Shown in pieces: positions 34,890 through 44,573 of a DNA stretch of 64,000 nucleotides. The position numbers and the translations under genes were made by a program. Location: assembly GCF_000746025.2 (NCBI RefSeq), contig NZ_CP045798.1, positions 310,001 through 374,000 of the forward strand. The letters run 5' to 3'. Under the pieces are notes generated by a model. The model was not told where the DNA came from. It searched no databases and saw only the letters and a program-made list of their open reading frames with translations. How positions within the stretch are numbered: position 1 is the first letter of the stretch; each line of letters begins with the position of its first letter. The DNA comes from Thermanaerosceptrum fracticalcis. GTDB taxonomy: Bacteria > Bacillota > Peptococcia > DRI-13.

Positions 34890-35034
34890 CATCGTTGGGC
34901 GAGGAAACCCCCACCTCAAAGCAAAAGCGTAGGTGGTGGTAGGAATCGCCTTTTCCACTCCTTTCGTAGTAGACACATTCTTACATGTTGTAAAATATAG
35001 ATATTAGAAAGTAATTCCAAGGGAGGTGAATCTA

Positions 35035-36116
35035 GTGGAACAAACCATAACGGCCAAAATCCAGATACACCCTACGGCAGAGCAAATAATTCAGTTACAA
35101 GAGACATTACGCAAAGTACGAGATGGCTTAAATTTTGTTTCGAAGTATATCTATAGTACAAAATGTCTTTCTCAAAGAACGATACATGATAATACGTATT
35201 ATGATCTTCGTGCAAACTTTGGGCTTCGTTCTCAAATGGCTCAAAGCGTTATAAAAACTGCAATTGCTAAGTATAAATCCGCAAGCAGTAATGGTCATGA
35301 GATTACTCACTACTTAAAGATGGTATGCTATCGATTAACACTTTAGAAGGAAGAATTAAAGTTTCCTTTGCGATTAAAGGTATGGAACAATATTTCGACG
35401 GGTCATGGTCATTTGGTATAGCAAAACTTGTTACCAAATACGGAAAATATTTTCTCCACATACCTATGACTAAAGAGATTGTTACTCCCGATATAAATCT
35501 AGTTAATAAAGTCGTTGGTATAGATCTAGGGATAAATTTTCTCGCCACAGCGTACGACTCAAAGGGGAAAACAATATTTTTTAATGGTAGAACGGTCAAA
35601 CATAAAAGGGCCCATTATGAGCAGCTTCGCAAAAAACTTCAGCAAAAGGGTACTCGTTCTGCAAGAAAACGCCTTCGTTCAATGGGTTCACGAGAAAACC
35701 GTTGGGTTTGTGATTTAAATCATAAAATCACTAAGGCACTCGTGAATCAGTACGGTCCAAACACCCTTTTTGTTATTGAAGATTTAACGGGTATGAGAAG
35801 TGCTGCCGAAAAAGTCCATCTTAATAACAGATACACTTCCGTATCTTGGGCATTCTATCAATTCAGAAGTTTTCTTGAATACAAGGCAGCGATGAGTGGC
35901 AGTTCGGTGATTGCTGTAGATCCTAAATACACATCGCAGACCTGTCCTAAATGCGGACACACCGAAAAAGCAAACCGCGATAAAAAGAAGCATATTTTTA
36001 AATGTAAAACCTGCTCCTATACCTCAAATGATGATCGTATCGGGGCCATGAATCTTTGGACAACAGGAATTGAGTACGTCTCCAAAGTTACGCTGCAAGC
36101 AAGTTTTACGGCGTAA
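35035..36116 (+). pseudogene. tnpB: RNA-guided nuclease TnpB, split by frameshift/deletion
   Basis: An N-terminal part (35035-35346, VEQTITAKIQIHPTAEQ) and a C-terminal part (35325-36116) are in different frames. They join near LSINTLEGRIKVSF, where about 30 residues expected in TnpB are missing. The C-terminal part keeps the RuvC set (Asp in VGIDLGIN, Glu in LFVIEDLTG, Asp in SNDDRIGAMNL) and the zinc finger CPKCGHTE...CKTCSYTS. So the catalytic half is intact, but the RNA-binding N-terminal half is broken, and the protein is probably not functional unless recoded. Confidence 0.85.
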
Positions 36117-36240
36117 GGTAGTTGTCAGCCTGCCTAATGTTCCGGCTCGCCGTGGTAACGGTGTTAAAAGGTGGGAGCCGCAAGGCGCTTACCGGGGGTG
36201 TCCGGAAGTTCCGGAACCTACGGCGAAATCCTTATAGTAA
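36100..36240 (+). ncRNA. Probable omegaRNA (reRNA) at the right end of the TnpB element
   Basis: The region overlapping and following the tnpB stop is GC-rich and strongly self-complementary, with pairs such as CCGGAAG/TTCCGG and GGGAGCCGC...GCGCTTACC, in otherwise AT-richer surroundings. In IS200/IS605 elements the TnpB guide RNA is made from exactly this place and ends in sequence copied from the flanking target. The guide would be the bases just right of the element. Position-based inference; not folded by computer. Confidence 0.55.
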
Positions 36241-36270
36241 AGTAATGGTGAATAATCATTAAGCAGATTA

Positions 36271-37047
36271 TTATTTGGAGATTAACCCCAGAGAATTAGA
36301 GATTTGTCCAGTGATAATTATTAGTTTTTCTGCCACTTCTTTTTCAATCAGTTCTAAGGTAAAACGGGAGTGGGGACCGGAAATACTGACAGCAGCAATA
36401 ACCTTTCCTTTATAGTCATATATGGGGGCTCCTATACAGCGGCATTCATCTTCGCTTTCCCGGTTATCCAAAGCATAGCCTCTTTTCCTGGTGAGTTCCA
36501 TATCCTTGAGAAAAGCTTCGGGGGTTACCAGGGTAAACTCTGTCCTATTCTCCATTCCCTGGTCGTTCAGGATATCCAGAATGGCTTCCTCACTGTGTCC
36601 CATGAGGAGGGCCTTGCCCAGGGAAGTGCAGTGTACATGGTTTGTAGTGCCAATCTTAGCTACGAGACGAACGGGATGGGGACTTTCCACCATATCCACA
36701 TAAAGCACTTTATTTTTCTCCAGTATTCCCAGGAAGACCGTTTCTTTGGTGATGTCATTTAATTTTTTCAGGAAAGGTCTGGCCAGGTTTTTTAATTCAA
36801 ATTTCTGATCTACCCGCTGGCTCATGAGGAGAAGTTTAAGGCCCAGTTGATATGTGCCATCGGGGTTACAGCGTACGTAATCCCGGCTTTCCAAATTGTT
36901 TAGCAGGCGGTAAACGGTGGATTTGGCTAAGCCTGTAGCCTCTGTGAGTGTTTTCAGGTTAACAGGCCGGGAACTGTTGCTGATAACCTCCAGTATATCG
37001 AAAGCTCTTTGTAGTGATTGCACCTCTAAGTAATTGCTTTGCATCAA
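36271..37047 (-). CDS. IclR-family transcriptional regulator
   Basis: A 258-residue regulator. N-terminal winged helix (about 8-70: SLQRAFDILEVISNSSRPVNLKTLTEATGLAKSTVYRLLNNLE) and C-terminal IclR effector domain (about 90-250: GTTNHVHCTSLGKALL, ESEDECRCIGAPIYD, AAVSISGP). It lies upstream of the zinc dehydrogenase and kduD on the same strand, now separated by the TnpB element. IclR members of the KdgR type control pectin/uronate breakdown, which would fit these neighbours. ATG 37047 or 37044 are both possible. Confidence 0.9.
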   Translation of the reverse strand: MMQSNYLEVQSLQRAFDILEVISNSSRPVNLKTLTEATGLAKSTVYRLLNNLESRDYVRCNPDGTYQLGLKLLLMSQRVDQKFELKNLARPFLKKLNDITKETVFLGILEKNKVLYVDMVESPHPVRLVAKIGTTNHVHCTSLGKALLMGHSEEAILDILNDQGMENRTEFTLVTPEAFLKDMELTRKRGYALDNRESEDECRCIGAPIYDYKGKVIAAVSISGPHSRFTLELIEKEVAEKLIIITGQISNSLGLISK

Positions 37048-37188
37048 TATTACCCTCGGAAAAAGATTTGTCCCGTTGTATAATGTGAATATGTTTTATA
37101 TACGCTAAATTCAGCAAAGAATCCTTCTTTTCGTTTCATGATCTGGACTAATTATTCATGATGTGGATTGAGATGTGAGGGGAAAGAT

Positions 37189-38433
37189 ATGTCAAGCAAG
37201 CCTATTATTGTTATTGGCGGAGGTGCTGCCGGGTTACTGGCTGCGGGGCGGGCAGGTGAGTTAGGCGCCAGGGTGATCCTCCTGGAAAAAAACGATCGCC
37301 TGGGCCGGAAAATCCTGATGTCAGGCGGTGGACGCTGCAATGTGACCAATACCGGGAGTATCCAGGAGTTGATCAAGCATTACCCGGGGAATGGTCAATT
37401 TTTATACAGCGCTTTTAGTCAATTTTCCAATGAGGACCTGATGCTGCTTTTAGAAAGAATGGGTATACCCCTTAAGGTAGAGAAAGAAGGAAGGGTTTTT
37501 CCATCCTCCGACAGGGCTTCTGACGTCGTAAAGGGATTGACCAAATACTTGGAGCAGGGCGGGGTGGAGATCCGTTTGGCAGAAAAGGTGACAGGGATTG
37601 TTACGGAAGGCCGGGAGGTTAGGGGTGTAAATACGGAAAAAGAGAGGATTGCTTCCCGTCTGGTCATTGTGGCTACCGGGGGAAAATCCTATCCTGCCAC
37701 AGGTTCTACGGGAGATGGCTATCAATGGGCTCTAGCCTGTGGACACAGTATTGTTCCCATTAGACCGGCTCTTGTTCCTTTAAACATTAAAGAAGGATGG
37801 GTGAGGGAGGTACAGGGACTGGCCCTCCGGGATATAGAAGCTGTTCTAATGGAAGGTGAGAAACTTCTGGGCAGGGAAAGGGGTGAAATGCTTTTTACCC
37901 ATTTCGGCGTATCAGGACCTGTGATCTTATCCTTAAGCCGCTACGTGAAAAGTGATTCTTCGGGGCCGGGTTTAACCCTTTCTCTCAATCTAAAACCTGC
38001 ATTAAACCAGGAGGAGTTGACCGGGGAACTGCAGCTTGAGCTCCAAAAAAATCAGAAAAAACAATTGAAAAATGCCCTGCATGACATTTTACCCAGGAGG
38101 CTAATCCCTATTCTTATCATGGAAAGCCAAATTTCCCCTGATAAACTTGCTCACCAGCTAACAAAAAAGGAGCGGCAGGCGCTCCTTGATACATTACGGA
38201 ATTTAAAATTGACCATTACAGGGCCGCGTTCCCTGGACGAAGCCACTGTTACAGCAGGAGGAGTATCTCTTAAAGAGATAAATCCCAAAACCATGGAATC
38301 CAAGCTGATTAAAGGTTTGTATTTTGCGGGGGAAATCCTGGATATTGACGGTTTTACCGGGGGGTATAATTTACAGGCGGCTTTCTCAACAGGTTATACG
38401 GCAGGAGACCATGCGGGGCAGGAGAGTTTTTAG
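37189..38433 (+). CDS. HI0933/BaiN-type FAD-dependent oxidoreductase
   Basis: ATG 37189 with GAGGGGA five bases ahead gives 414 residues. FAD-binding GGGAAGLLAAGRAGELGARVILLEKNDRLGRKI, the SGGGRCNVTN motif, VIVATGGKSYPATGSTGDGYQWA and the C-terminal YFAGEILDIDGFTGGYNLQAAFSTGYTAG are hallmarks of this family. Members include BaiN of the bile-acid pathway, but most are of unknown function and occur in almost all Firmicutes. It overlaps the end of the convergent gene by four bases. Confidence 0.9.
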   Translation: MSSKPIIVIGGGAAGLLAAGRAGELGARVILLEKNDRLGRKILMSGGGRCNVTNTGSIQELIKHYPGNGQFLYSAFSQFSNEDLMLLLERMGIPLKVEKEGRVFPSSDRASDVVKGLTKYLEQGGVEIRLAEKVTGIVTEGREVRGVNTEKERIASRLVIVATGGKSYPATGSTGDGYQWALACGHSIVPIRPALVPLNIKEGWVREVQGLALRDIEAVLMEGEKLLGRERGEMLFTHFGVSGPVILSLSRYVKSDSSGPGLTLSLNLKPALNQEELTGELQLELQKNQKKQLKNALHDILPRRLIPILIMESQISPDKLAHQLTKKERQALLDTLRNLKLTITGPRSLDEATVTAGGVSLKEINPKTMESKLIKGLYFAGEILDIDGFTGGYNLQAAFSTGYTAGDHAGQESF

Positions 38434-39425
38434 GTGTCCAGTTTTAATAGGGATTTTTCCACTAAAAAAATCTTACCCTGATCATCTATAACCTCCAGGA
38501 GCTGTTTTCCTCCGCCAGGCAGGTTTTCCAAGTGGTTTGCCATATTTTTTAAGACGGCTACTCGTTTTTGTGTTTCGGTTTTTCCGGGAATATCGATCAC
38601 TCCCGTATTCAGTACGAATTTCTGCCACTTCTCATGCCAGTAATAAGTTTCTGTAAGCTCTCGGGATTGTAGTAAAGAGAAATCGGTTTCCGGAGGTAAT
38701 CTTACCTTATTTTGTGCCGATATATAATAATTTTGCTGTCCTGTTGTTTTAATTAAGGCTGAACTATCCTTGGTTTCATAGGTGATTCGTAAGTCCTGGG
38801 TCAATTTCAACCATTTGACAGGATTGGCTTTGGGGTTCTGCCAGGTATTAAGCCAGTTGATTTCCCAATGAGAATTTTCACTCCAGAGAACGTGTAAAGT
38901 ATTTTCCTGCCATCCCCAAAGCTTCACGGTACAAACCCTGGTAAAGGCTCCCGTCATTTCATCGTGGTCTTCCCTGGTGACCAGTATCTCTTTACCATTG
39001 GCCAGGCTCAATTTGTCAAGTTTACCCAGGGGGAGTAAATTATCCAGGTATGTCAGTAAAATATAGTTGTTGTTTTGTCTTTGGATAATGGCCAGGATAC
39101 CCTTATCGGGAGCAAGAGAAAGTGTGACGATAACCTCGGGATAGGCGCCGGGTATGAGGTCAAGAAAGAGGTAGGAAACCTGCCAGGCTTCGTTCAGTAG
39201 GCCGGGTTTTATGTATTTGACCAGCGTTTTGACCGTTGCATCCAGCGCATCTTCTACCATGTGAGGGTTTCCTGATTGCAATAGTTCCATTTGAATAGTG
39301 GGAAAGACAGGGAGGGGGCCGGTGATTTTACCTGTAGGTTCGTAATTTATCCTTGTATGCACTTCCCACCATGTGATAAACAGCAGGCAGAAGACCAGTA
39401 GTTGGGTTGCAATTTTCTTTTTCAT
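38430..39425 (-). CDS. Hypothetical membrane-anchored or exported protein
   Basis: A 331-residue protein with an N-terminal hydrophobic segment (residues 5-21, IATQLLVFCLLFITWW) after MKKK, acting as signal peptide or anchor; no lipobox is seen. The remainder is a beta-rich soluble domain with repeated WxxEN and LxLxxG motifs (e.g. LSLAPDKGILAIIQ, VKLWGWQENTLHVLW). A short conserved-looking C-terminus (LEVIDDQGKIFLVEKSLLK) ends it. No family was recognised. It is single, facing the flavoprotein gene. Confidence 0.65.
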   Translation of the reverse strand: MKKKIATQLLVFCLLFITWWEVHTRINYEPTGKITGPLPVFPTIQMELLQSGNPHMVEDALDATVKTLVKYIKPGLLNEAWQVSYLFLDLIPGAYPEVIVTLSLAPDKGILAIIQRQNNNYILLTYLDNLLPLGKLDKLSLANGKEILVTREDHDEMTGAFTRVCTVKLWGWQENTLHVLWSENSHWEINWLNTWQNPKANPVKWLKLTQDLRITYETKDSSALIKTTGQQNYYISAQNKVRLPPETDFSLLQSRELTETYYWHEKWQKFVLNTGVIDIPGKTETQKRVAVLKNMANHLENLPGGGKQLLEVIDDQGKIFLVEKSLLKLDT

Positions 39426-39604
39426 TTTTTCACTCCCTATCTCACCTGACCTAATATATGTTATTCAGACAGCTTCCTTTAAATTCAGGAAATAGCTGGC
39501 TCCCTTTTTCTAAAAAATTTTGTCAGGATGGCAGGAATATTTTATTTTGGGAAGAAATAATTCTTAAGAAATCGATGTAATATGTAATTTTCAGAAAAAA
39601 TATA

Positions 39605-39804
39605 CGGCGGATGAAGCCTGGCGGGAGAGCCTCCCCAGGAGCACCGAAGGAGCAAGGCCGGAAGTTACGATTCCGGTTGAATCTCTCAGGTCCCAGTACC
39701 GCAGGCCGACGAAACTCTGGAGAGCACCCGGTAATATTTTACCGGGCACCAAAGGGGTAAAGCTGAAGTTCAGCCAAACTCTCAGGTAAAAGGACAGAGG
39801 AAAC
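39605..39804 (+). promoter_or_regulatory. Tandem glycine riboswitch
   Basis: Two glycine aptamers in series. The first runs from GGCGGGAGAGCCTCC with GAGCACCGAAGGAGCAA to TTGAATCTCTCAGGTCCCAGTACCG; the second has CTCTGGAGAGCACC, CACCAAAGGGGTAAA and AAACTCTCAGGTAAAAGGACAGAGG. The expression platform follows at about 39792-39841 (GGACAGAGGAAACA.../...TGTTTCTTCTGTCC, then TTATTTT), a terminator-like hairpin. Glycine would turn on the cleavage genes downstream, as in other Firmicutes. Confidence 0.95.
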
Positions 39805-39846
39805 AGTAGCTTTGTTTTAGCTATTGTTTCTTCTGTCCTTATTTTA

Positions 39847-39876
39847 TTAGTTGATAGTTGGTAGTTGATAGTTATT
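39847..39876. repeat. 7-bp periodic intergenic repeat (tract G)
   Basis: TAGTTGA, TAGTTGG, TAGTTGA, TAGTTAT in perfect 7-base steps between the riboswitch and gcvT. Confidence 0.7.
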
Positions 39877-39996
39877 TGTTGCTTGTCTCCCTGACGTAAA
39901 CCTTGAAACCGTGATTCTTGGCACGGGATCACGAATATCTTGCATTCATTTTTTCCACAAGAATTGGGAAACATTTTGAGAAAGAGGTGATATCTT

Positions 39997-41097
39997 TTGG
40001 GTGAACTGAAAAAAACTACATTATACGAACTGCACAAGAAGCTGGGTGCCAAAATGGTGGAATTTAGCGGATGGGAAATGCCTGTGCAGTATACCGGAAT
40101 CATCGAGGAACATAAAGCTGTGCGCAGTGCGGCGGGACTCTTTGATGTCTCGCATATGGGAGAGATTCTGGTTAAAGGACCAGGAGCCCTTGCCTTGATT
40201 CAAAAACTCATAACCAATGATGCTGCTAAGCTTACCGTGGGGCAGGCCCTTTACAGTCCTATGTGTTATTCTTCGGGAGGGATTGTGGATGACCTTTTAG
40301 TGTACCGTCTTGGGGACGATGAATACTGGTTGGTGGTGAATGCAAGCAATAAAGACAAGGATTTTGGTTGGATTAAGGATCACCAGGAAGGTAAGGTAAC
40401 AGTAGAGGATATATCAGACAAGACAGGCCAAATTGCCCTGCAGGGTCCCAGATCCCAGGAGATTCTCAGCCAGATTACGGATATTAATTTGGGAGAAATA
40501 AAGTACTTCCGCTTTGTTTGGGCTGAAACAGCCGGGGTTAAAACTTTAGTTTCGCGAACGGGGTATACCGGTGAGGACGGGTTTGAGCTCTATATGAATG
40601 CAGAAGGGGCTCCCAAGGTTTGGCAGGCACTATTGGAGGCGGGAAAAGACTATGGTCTTGTACCGGTAGGATTAGGAGCCCGGGATACCCTGCGTTTTGA
40701 AGCCAGGCTTCCCCTCTATGGACATGAACTGAATGAAGAATATACACCCCTGGAGGCGGGGTTGGGGAGTTTTGTGGCCCTGTCTAAGGCTGAGGATTTT
40801 ATCGGTAAGGAAGCGCTCTCAAAGCAAAAGGCGGAAGGTATTACCCGTAAATTAGTAGGTTTTGAAATGCTTGATAGAGGTATTCCCCGGGCAGGTTATA
40901 GAATAGAAAAAAATAACATATCCATTGGTGAGGTGACCTCCGGGAGCTTTGCCCCTTCTCTGGGTAAAAACCTGGGGCTTGGTTATGTAAAGTCAGCCGA
41001 AGCTGTACTGGACAACGAAATTACCGTTATTATCAGGGATAAAGGCCTGCGGGCCCGTATCATAAAAACACCATTTTATAAGAGGGAGGTAAAATGA
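39997..41097 (+). CDS. gcvT: Glycine cleavage system T protein (aminomethyltransferase)
   Basis: A 366-residue protein with TTG start (AAAGAGGTGA ahead). GcvT blocks: [33 protein letters not shown], the catalytic-region [31 protein letters not shown] and the C-terminal [21 protein letters not shown]. It releases ammonia and passes the one-carbon unit to tetrahydrofolate. First gene of gcvT-gcvH-gcvPA-gcvPB under the glycine riboswitch; gcvH begins one base after it. Confidence 0.97.
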   Translation: MGELKKTTLYELHKKLGAKMVEFSGWEMPVQYTGIIEEHKAVRSAAGLFDVSHMGEILVKGPGALALIQKLITNDAAKLTVGQALYSPMCYSSGGIVDDLLVYRLGDDEYWLVVNASNKDKDFGWIKDHQEGKVTVEDISDKTGQIALQGPRSQEILSQITDINLGEIKYFRFVWAETAGVKTLVSRTGYTGEDGFELYMNAEGAPKVWQALLEAGKDYGLVPVGLGARDTLRFEARLPLYGHELNEEYTPLEAGLGSFVALSKAEDFIGKEALSKQKAEGITRKLVGFEMLDRGIPRAGYRIEKNNISIGEVTSGSFAPSLGKNLGLGYVKSAEAVLDNEITVIIRDKGLRARIIKTPFYKREVK

Positions 41098-41098
41098 A

Positions 41099-41479
41099 AT
41101 GTATCCCAGTCATTTGAAGTATACCAGGGAACATGAATGGATCAGTATTGAAGGAGATAAGGCTGTCATAGGGATAACCGATTATGCCCAAAAAGCTCTT
41201 GGTGATGTAGTATTCGTAGAATTACCTGAACTGGAAAGAAGGGTGGAAGCGGGCGAAGCTTTTGGTGTGGTAGAATCCGTTAAAGCAGTTTCGGACATCA
41301 ATGCGCCTTGCTCAGGCATTATCACAGCCGTCAATGAAGCTCTTCTCGACAGCCCGGAATTAATCAACCAAGATCCCTATGGCGATGGCTGGATCATCGA
41401 AATGGAAATTTCCGAGTTATCTGAGGACTTGCTAAGCGCTGAGGAATATGAGGATTTAATCGCCCGGGAGGCTGAGTAG
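41099..41479 (+). CDS. gcvH: Glycine cleavage system H protein
   Basis: A 126-residue lipoyl protein. The lipoylated lysine is in GVVESVKAVSDINAPCSG (near residue 63); LKYTREHEWI at the N-terminus and DGWIIEMEIS at the C-terminus are characteristic. It carries the aminomethyl group between P, T and L proteins. GGGAGGTAAA precedes the ATG inside the end of gcvT. Confidence 0.97.
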   Translation: MYPSHLKYTREHEWISIEGDKAVIGITDYAQKALGDVVFVELPELERRVEAGEAFGVVESVKAVSDINAPCSGIITAVNEALLDSPELINQDPYGDGWIIEMEISELSEDLLSAEEYEDLIAREAE

Positions 41480-41480
41480 T

Positions 41481-42821
41481 ATGCACTATCTTCCTCATAC
41501 GCCTGAGCAGGTTGACGCCATGCTAAAAAGTATTGGTGTGCAATCCACCGACGAACTTTTTCGGGATATTCCGGAAAGCATACGTCTTAAGCAACCCCTT
41601 TCCTTACCCCAGGGCCTTTCCGAAAATGCAGCCTGGCGGAATCTCCAGGAGTTAGCCGGTAAGAATAAGCATGCCGGCCAATATATCTGTTTTCTAGGGG
41701 CAGGAGCTTATGAGCATTACCAGCCCAGGGCCGTTAGCCATCTCCTGTCACGATCCGAATTTTATACAGCCTATACGCCTTATCAGCCGGAAATTAGCCA
41801 GGGAACGCTTCAGGCCATCTTTGAATATCAAACCATGATTTGTGAATTAACGGGAATGGACGCGGCCAATGCCTCGGTCTATGATGGGGCTACTGCTTTG
41901 GCTGAAGCCTCTTTAATGGCGGCGGAAGCAACCCGCAGGAATCAGATGCTGGTAAGTAGCGCTATCCATCCCGAATACCGTGCTACCATGGAGACATACC
42001 TCCATGGCCGGGGAATTAGCCTGGAACTAACCCCCTACTGGGGAGGCCTGACCTGCCAGGATGCCTTGGGTAAAAAAATAAACAAGGAAGTGGCTGCGGT
42101 AGTCATCCAGTATCCTAATTTTTTTGGCAGTATTGAGAACCTTCAGCAATTTGCCGAAATTGCCCATGCTGCAGGCGCCCTTCTCATTGTGTGTGCGGAC
42201 CCCGTATCCTTAGGAGTACTGGAAAGTCCGGGTAAATTAGGTGCCGATATTGTTGTGGGGGAAGGACAGAGCCTGGGGCTGCCTCTCAGTTTTGGTGGTC
42301 CCTATCTGGGTTTTATGGCTGCTAAGGAAAAATACATGCGCCGTTTACCAGGCAGGATCGTAGGAAAAACTGTGGACCGCCTGGGCAGAGAAGGTTTTGT
42401 CTTGACTTTACAGGCCCGGGAACAGCATATCCGCCGGGAAAAAGCCAGCTCTAATATTTGTTCTAACCAGGCCCTTTGTGCTTTATCTGCCACCTTATAC
42501 CTTTCGTTACTGGGACCCGGAGGACTGGAACAGGTTGGAAATCAGTGCTTACAGAAAAGCCATTACGCCAAAACTCTTCTAAGTAAAATAGAAGGTGTCA
42601 CTATTCCCTTCCAAGTTCCGACTTTTAAGGAATTTGTAGTGAAAACAGAGGAATCCCCGGAGAGCATTAACCGTCGTCTTTGGGAGGCAGGTATTTTGGG
42701 GGGCTTGGATTTGGGAAGATATTATCCTGAATTAACCAATCATATCCTGCTGTGCGTAACGGAAGTGCGTACTAAAGAAGAAATTGACAAACTTGCCCGG
42801 GTTTGGGGTGATAATGTATGA
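41481..42821 (+). CDS. gcvPA: Glycine dehydrogenase (decarboxylating) subunit 1
   Basis: A 446-residue protein: the N-terminal half of the two-subunit P protein found in Firmicutes and Archaea. Blocks include [74 protein letters not shown] and GGPYLGFMA. It is PLP-fold but lacks the PLP lysine, which is in subunit 2. Its end overlaps gcvPB by four bases. Confidence 0.97.
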   Translation: MHYLPHTPEQVDAMLKSIGVQSTDELFRDIPESIRLKQPLSLPQGLSENAAWRNLQELAGKNKHAGQYICFLGAGAYEHYQPRAVSHLLSRSEFYTAYTPYQPEISQGTLQAIFEYQTMICELTGMDAANASVYDGATALAEASLMAAEATRRNQMLVSSAIHPEYRATMETYLHGRGISLELTPYWGGLTCQDALGKKINKEVAAVVIQYPNFFGSIENLQQFAEIAHAAGALLIVCADPVSLGVLESPGKLGADIVVGEGQSLGLPLSFGGPYLGFMAAKEKYMRRLPGRIVGKTVDRLGREGFVLTLQAREQHIRREKASSNICSNQALCALSATLYLSLLGPGGLEQVGNQCLQKSHYAKTLLSKIEGVTIPFQVPTFKEFVVKTEESPESINRRLWEAGILGGLDLGRYYPELTNHILLCVTEVRTKEEIDKLARVWGDNV

Positions 42822-44284
42822 TGGAAAAATTGATATTTACCAAGAGTGTCGCCGGCAGGAAGGAAGATTATCTCCCTGAATTAGACCTGCCTGCTGTAGA
42901 TATATCCGAACTTTTGCCACCTCAACTGAAGAGAGGAGAAAGACCCCACATACCTGAGCTTTCGGAAATAGATGTGGTACGTCATTATACCCGTTTATCC
43001 CGGCTTAACTATGGGGTGGATACAGGATTTTATCCCCTGGGCAGTTGTACGATGAAATATAATCCCAAAATCAATGAAGATGCTGCCAATTTACCTGGAT
43101 TCAGCCAGCTTCATCCATACCAGCCCGAGGAATATACCCAAGGCGCCCTGGAGCTGATGTATACTACTCAGCAGTATTTAGCCGAAATTGCCGGGATGGA
43201 TGCTTTTACTCTCCAGCCTGCGGCGGGAGCCCATGGGGAATTTACCGGGTTACTGATCATCATGGCCCATCACGCCGCCAGGGGAGACCATAAACGGACC
43301 AAAGTCATCGTTCCCGATTCCTCCCACGGTACTAACCCGGCTACGGCAGCTTTATGCGGCTGCAGTATTGTGCAGATACCCTCTAATGAAGACGGCAGTG
43401 TGAACCTTGAGGCTTTACGGGCAGCTGTAGGCGAGGATACGGCGGCATTGATGCTTACTAATCCCAGCACCTTAGGGCTCTTTGAAACGCAGATCCTGGA
43501 GATTGCGCGCATCGTGCATGAGGCGGGAGGGTTATTGTACTATGACGGGGCCAATATGAACGCGATCATGGGCTATGCCCGTCCTGGCGATATGGGCTTT
43601 GATGTGGTACATTTAAACCTGCATAAGACCTTTTCCACACCCCACGGCGGCGGAGGACCCGGTTCTGGACCGGTAGGCGTCAAGGCTTTCCTGGAGCCTT
43701 ACCTGCCCAAACCGGTGGTGGCGAGAAAGGAAGAAAACGGTACTTACTACTTGGATTATGATAGACCCCATTCCATTGGTAAAGTGAAAGCTTTTTACGG
43801 CAATTTCGGTGTTGTGGTAAAAGCCTATACTTATTTAATCATGATGGGGCGTGAGGGGTTAAAAGAAGTCAGCGAAAAAGCCGTTTTAAATGCCAATTAT
43901 CTAATGAGCCTTTTGAGCCCTACTTACCATCAACCCTTCAGCGGGCCCTGTAAACACGAATTCATCATTACGCCCAAAACCCTGAAGGAAACCGGGATTC
44001 ACACCATGGACATTGCGAAACGCCTCATCGATTACGGTTTTCACCCGCCTACTGTTTATTTCCCGCTCATCGTGGAAGAAGCCTTAATGATCGAACCTAC
44101 GGAGACAGAAAATAAGGAGACACTGGATGAATTTGCAAAAACTTTATTAAAAATTGCCGAAGAGGCAAAGGTAAATCCGGGACTGCTCCAGGAAGCACCC
44201 CACATAACTCCTGTCAGCCGTTTGGATGAAGCGGCCGCCGCCCGTAAACCGGTCCTCAGGTGGCGACCGGGGAGCGGGGAGTAG
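42818..44284 (+). CDS. gcvPB: Glycine dehydrogenase (decarboxylating) subunit 2
   Basis: A 488-residue PLP enzyme. The PLP lysine is in [50 protein letters not shown] and [14 protein letters not shown] are family blocks. With GcvPA it decarboxylates glycine and loads the aminomethyl group on GcvH. The L protein (lipoamide dehydrogenase) is not in this cluster; the only one in the window is a broken copy at 57.1 kb. Confidence 0.97.
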   Translation: MMEKLIFTKSVAGRKEDYLPELDLPAVDISELLPPQLKRGERPHIPELSEIDVVRHYTRLSRLNYGVDTGFYPLGSCTMKYNPKINEDAANLPGFSQLHPYQPEEYTQGALELMYTTQQYLAEIAGMDAFTLQPAAGAHGEFTGLLIIMAHHAARGDHKRTKVIVPDSSHGTNPATAALCGCSIVQIPSNEDGSVNLEALRAAVGEDTAALMLTNPSTLGLFETQILEIARIVHEAGGLLYYDGANMNAIMGYARPGDMGFDVVHLNLHKTFSTPHGGGGPGSGPVGVKAFLEPYLPKPVVARKEENGTYYLDYDRPHSIGKVKAFYGNFGVVVKAYTYLIMMGREGLKEVSEKAVLNANYLMSLLSPTYHQPFSGPCKHEFIITPKTLKETGIHTMDIAKRLIDYGFHPPTVYFPLIVEEALMIEPTETENKETLDEFAKTLLKIAEEAKVNPGLLQEAPHITPVSRLDEAAAARKPVLRWRPGSGE

Positions 44285-44514
44285 TCATACGACACCCGAC
44301 TTCCGACTTCCGACATCCGATGTCCGATATCTTTATATGACTTCCGATATCCGCTTTCCGATTTCCGAGTTTAATTGCTTCTAAGTCCATGTTCCAGTAC
44401 AGCATTGTCGGAAGTCGGTAGTCGGAGGTCAGCAGTCGGAATTCGGTTCACGGTTAACTGTTATCGGTTCACGTTAAAGAACACTGCCAACTAACAACTA
44501 CCAACTGGCTGCAG
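44284..44514. repeat. 7-bp periodic intergenic repeats (tract H, longest)
   Basis: This 230-base stretch has no gene. It begins with CCGACTT, CCGACTT, CCGACAT, CCGATGT, CCGATAT and, after a short gap, CCGATAT, CCGCTTT, CCGATTT. It continues with the opposite orientation (GTCGGAA, GTCGGTA, GTCGGAG, GTCAGCA, GTCGGAA, TTCGGTT, CACGGTT) and ends with AACTAAC, AACTACC, AACTGG. The two orientations could pair into a long imperfect hairpin. Confidence 0.75.
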
Positions 44515-44573
44515 TATGCACCTCCGGCCCTGTTCCATCATATATTAAAATGGACGGGGCAGGGGGGGATTTC

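Larger units (their letters stand above)
34893..36245 (+). mobile_element. IS200/IS605-type element with tnpB only
   Basis: The element lies between the zinc dehydrogenase and iclR genes. Its left part has an imperfect hairpin CCCACCTCAAAGC...GCGTAGGTGG (about 34910-34940), typical of the subterminal folds of this family. The right part (36120-36235) is a dense set of GC-rich inverted repeats after tnpB. No tnpA is present, so it would depend on a transposase from elsewhere. The exact ends are not fixed by sequence alone; the borders given are estimates. Confidence 0.75.

Noticed and set aside
36117-36270. tRNA or rRNA fragment in the GC-rich stretch after tnpB
   Set aside because: No T-loop GTTCRA or acceptor-CCA pattern was seen; the position fits an omegaRNA better.
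44284-44514. CRISPR-like repeat array
   Set aside because: The repeats are 7 bases long, contiguous, degenerate and without spacers or cas genes; they are heptad repeats, not a CRISPR array.
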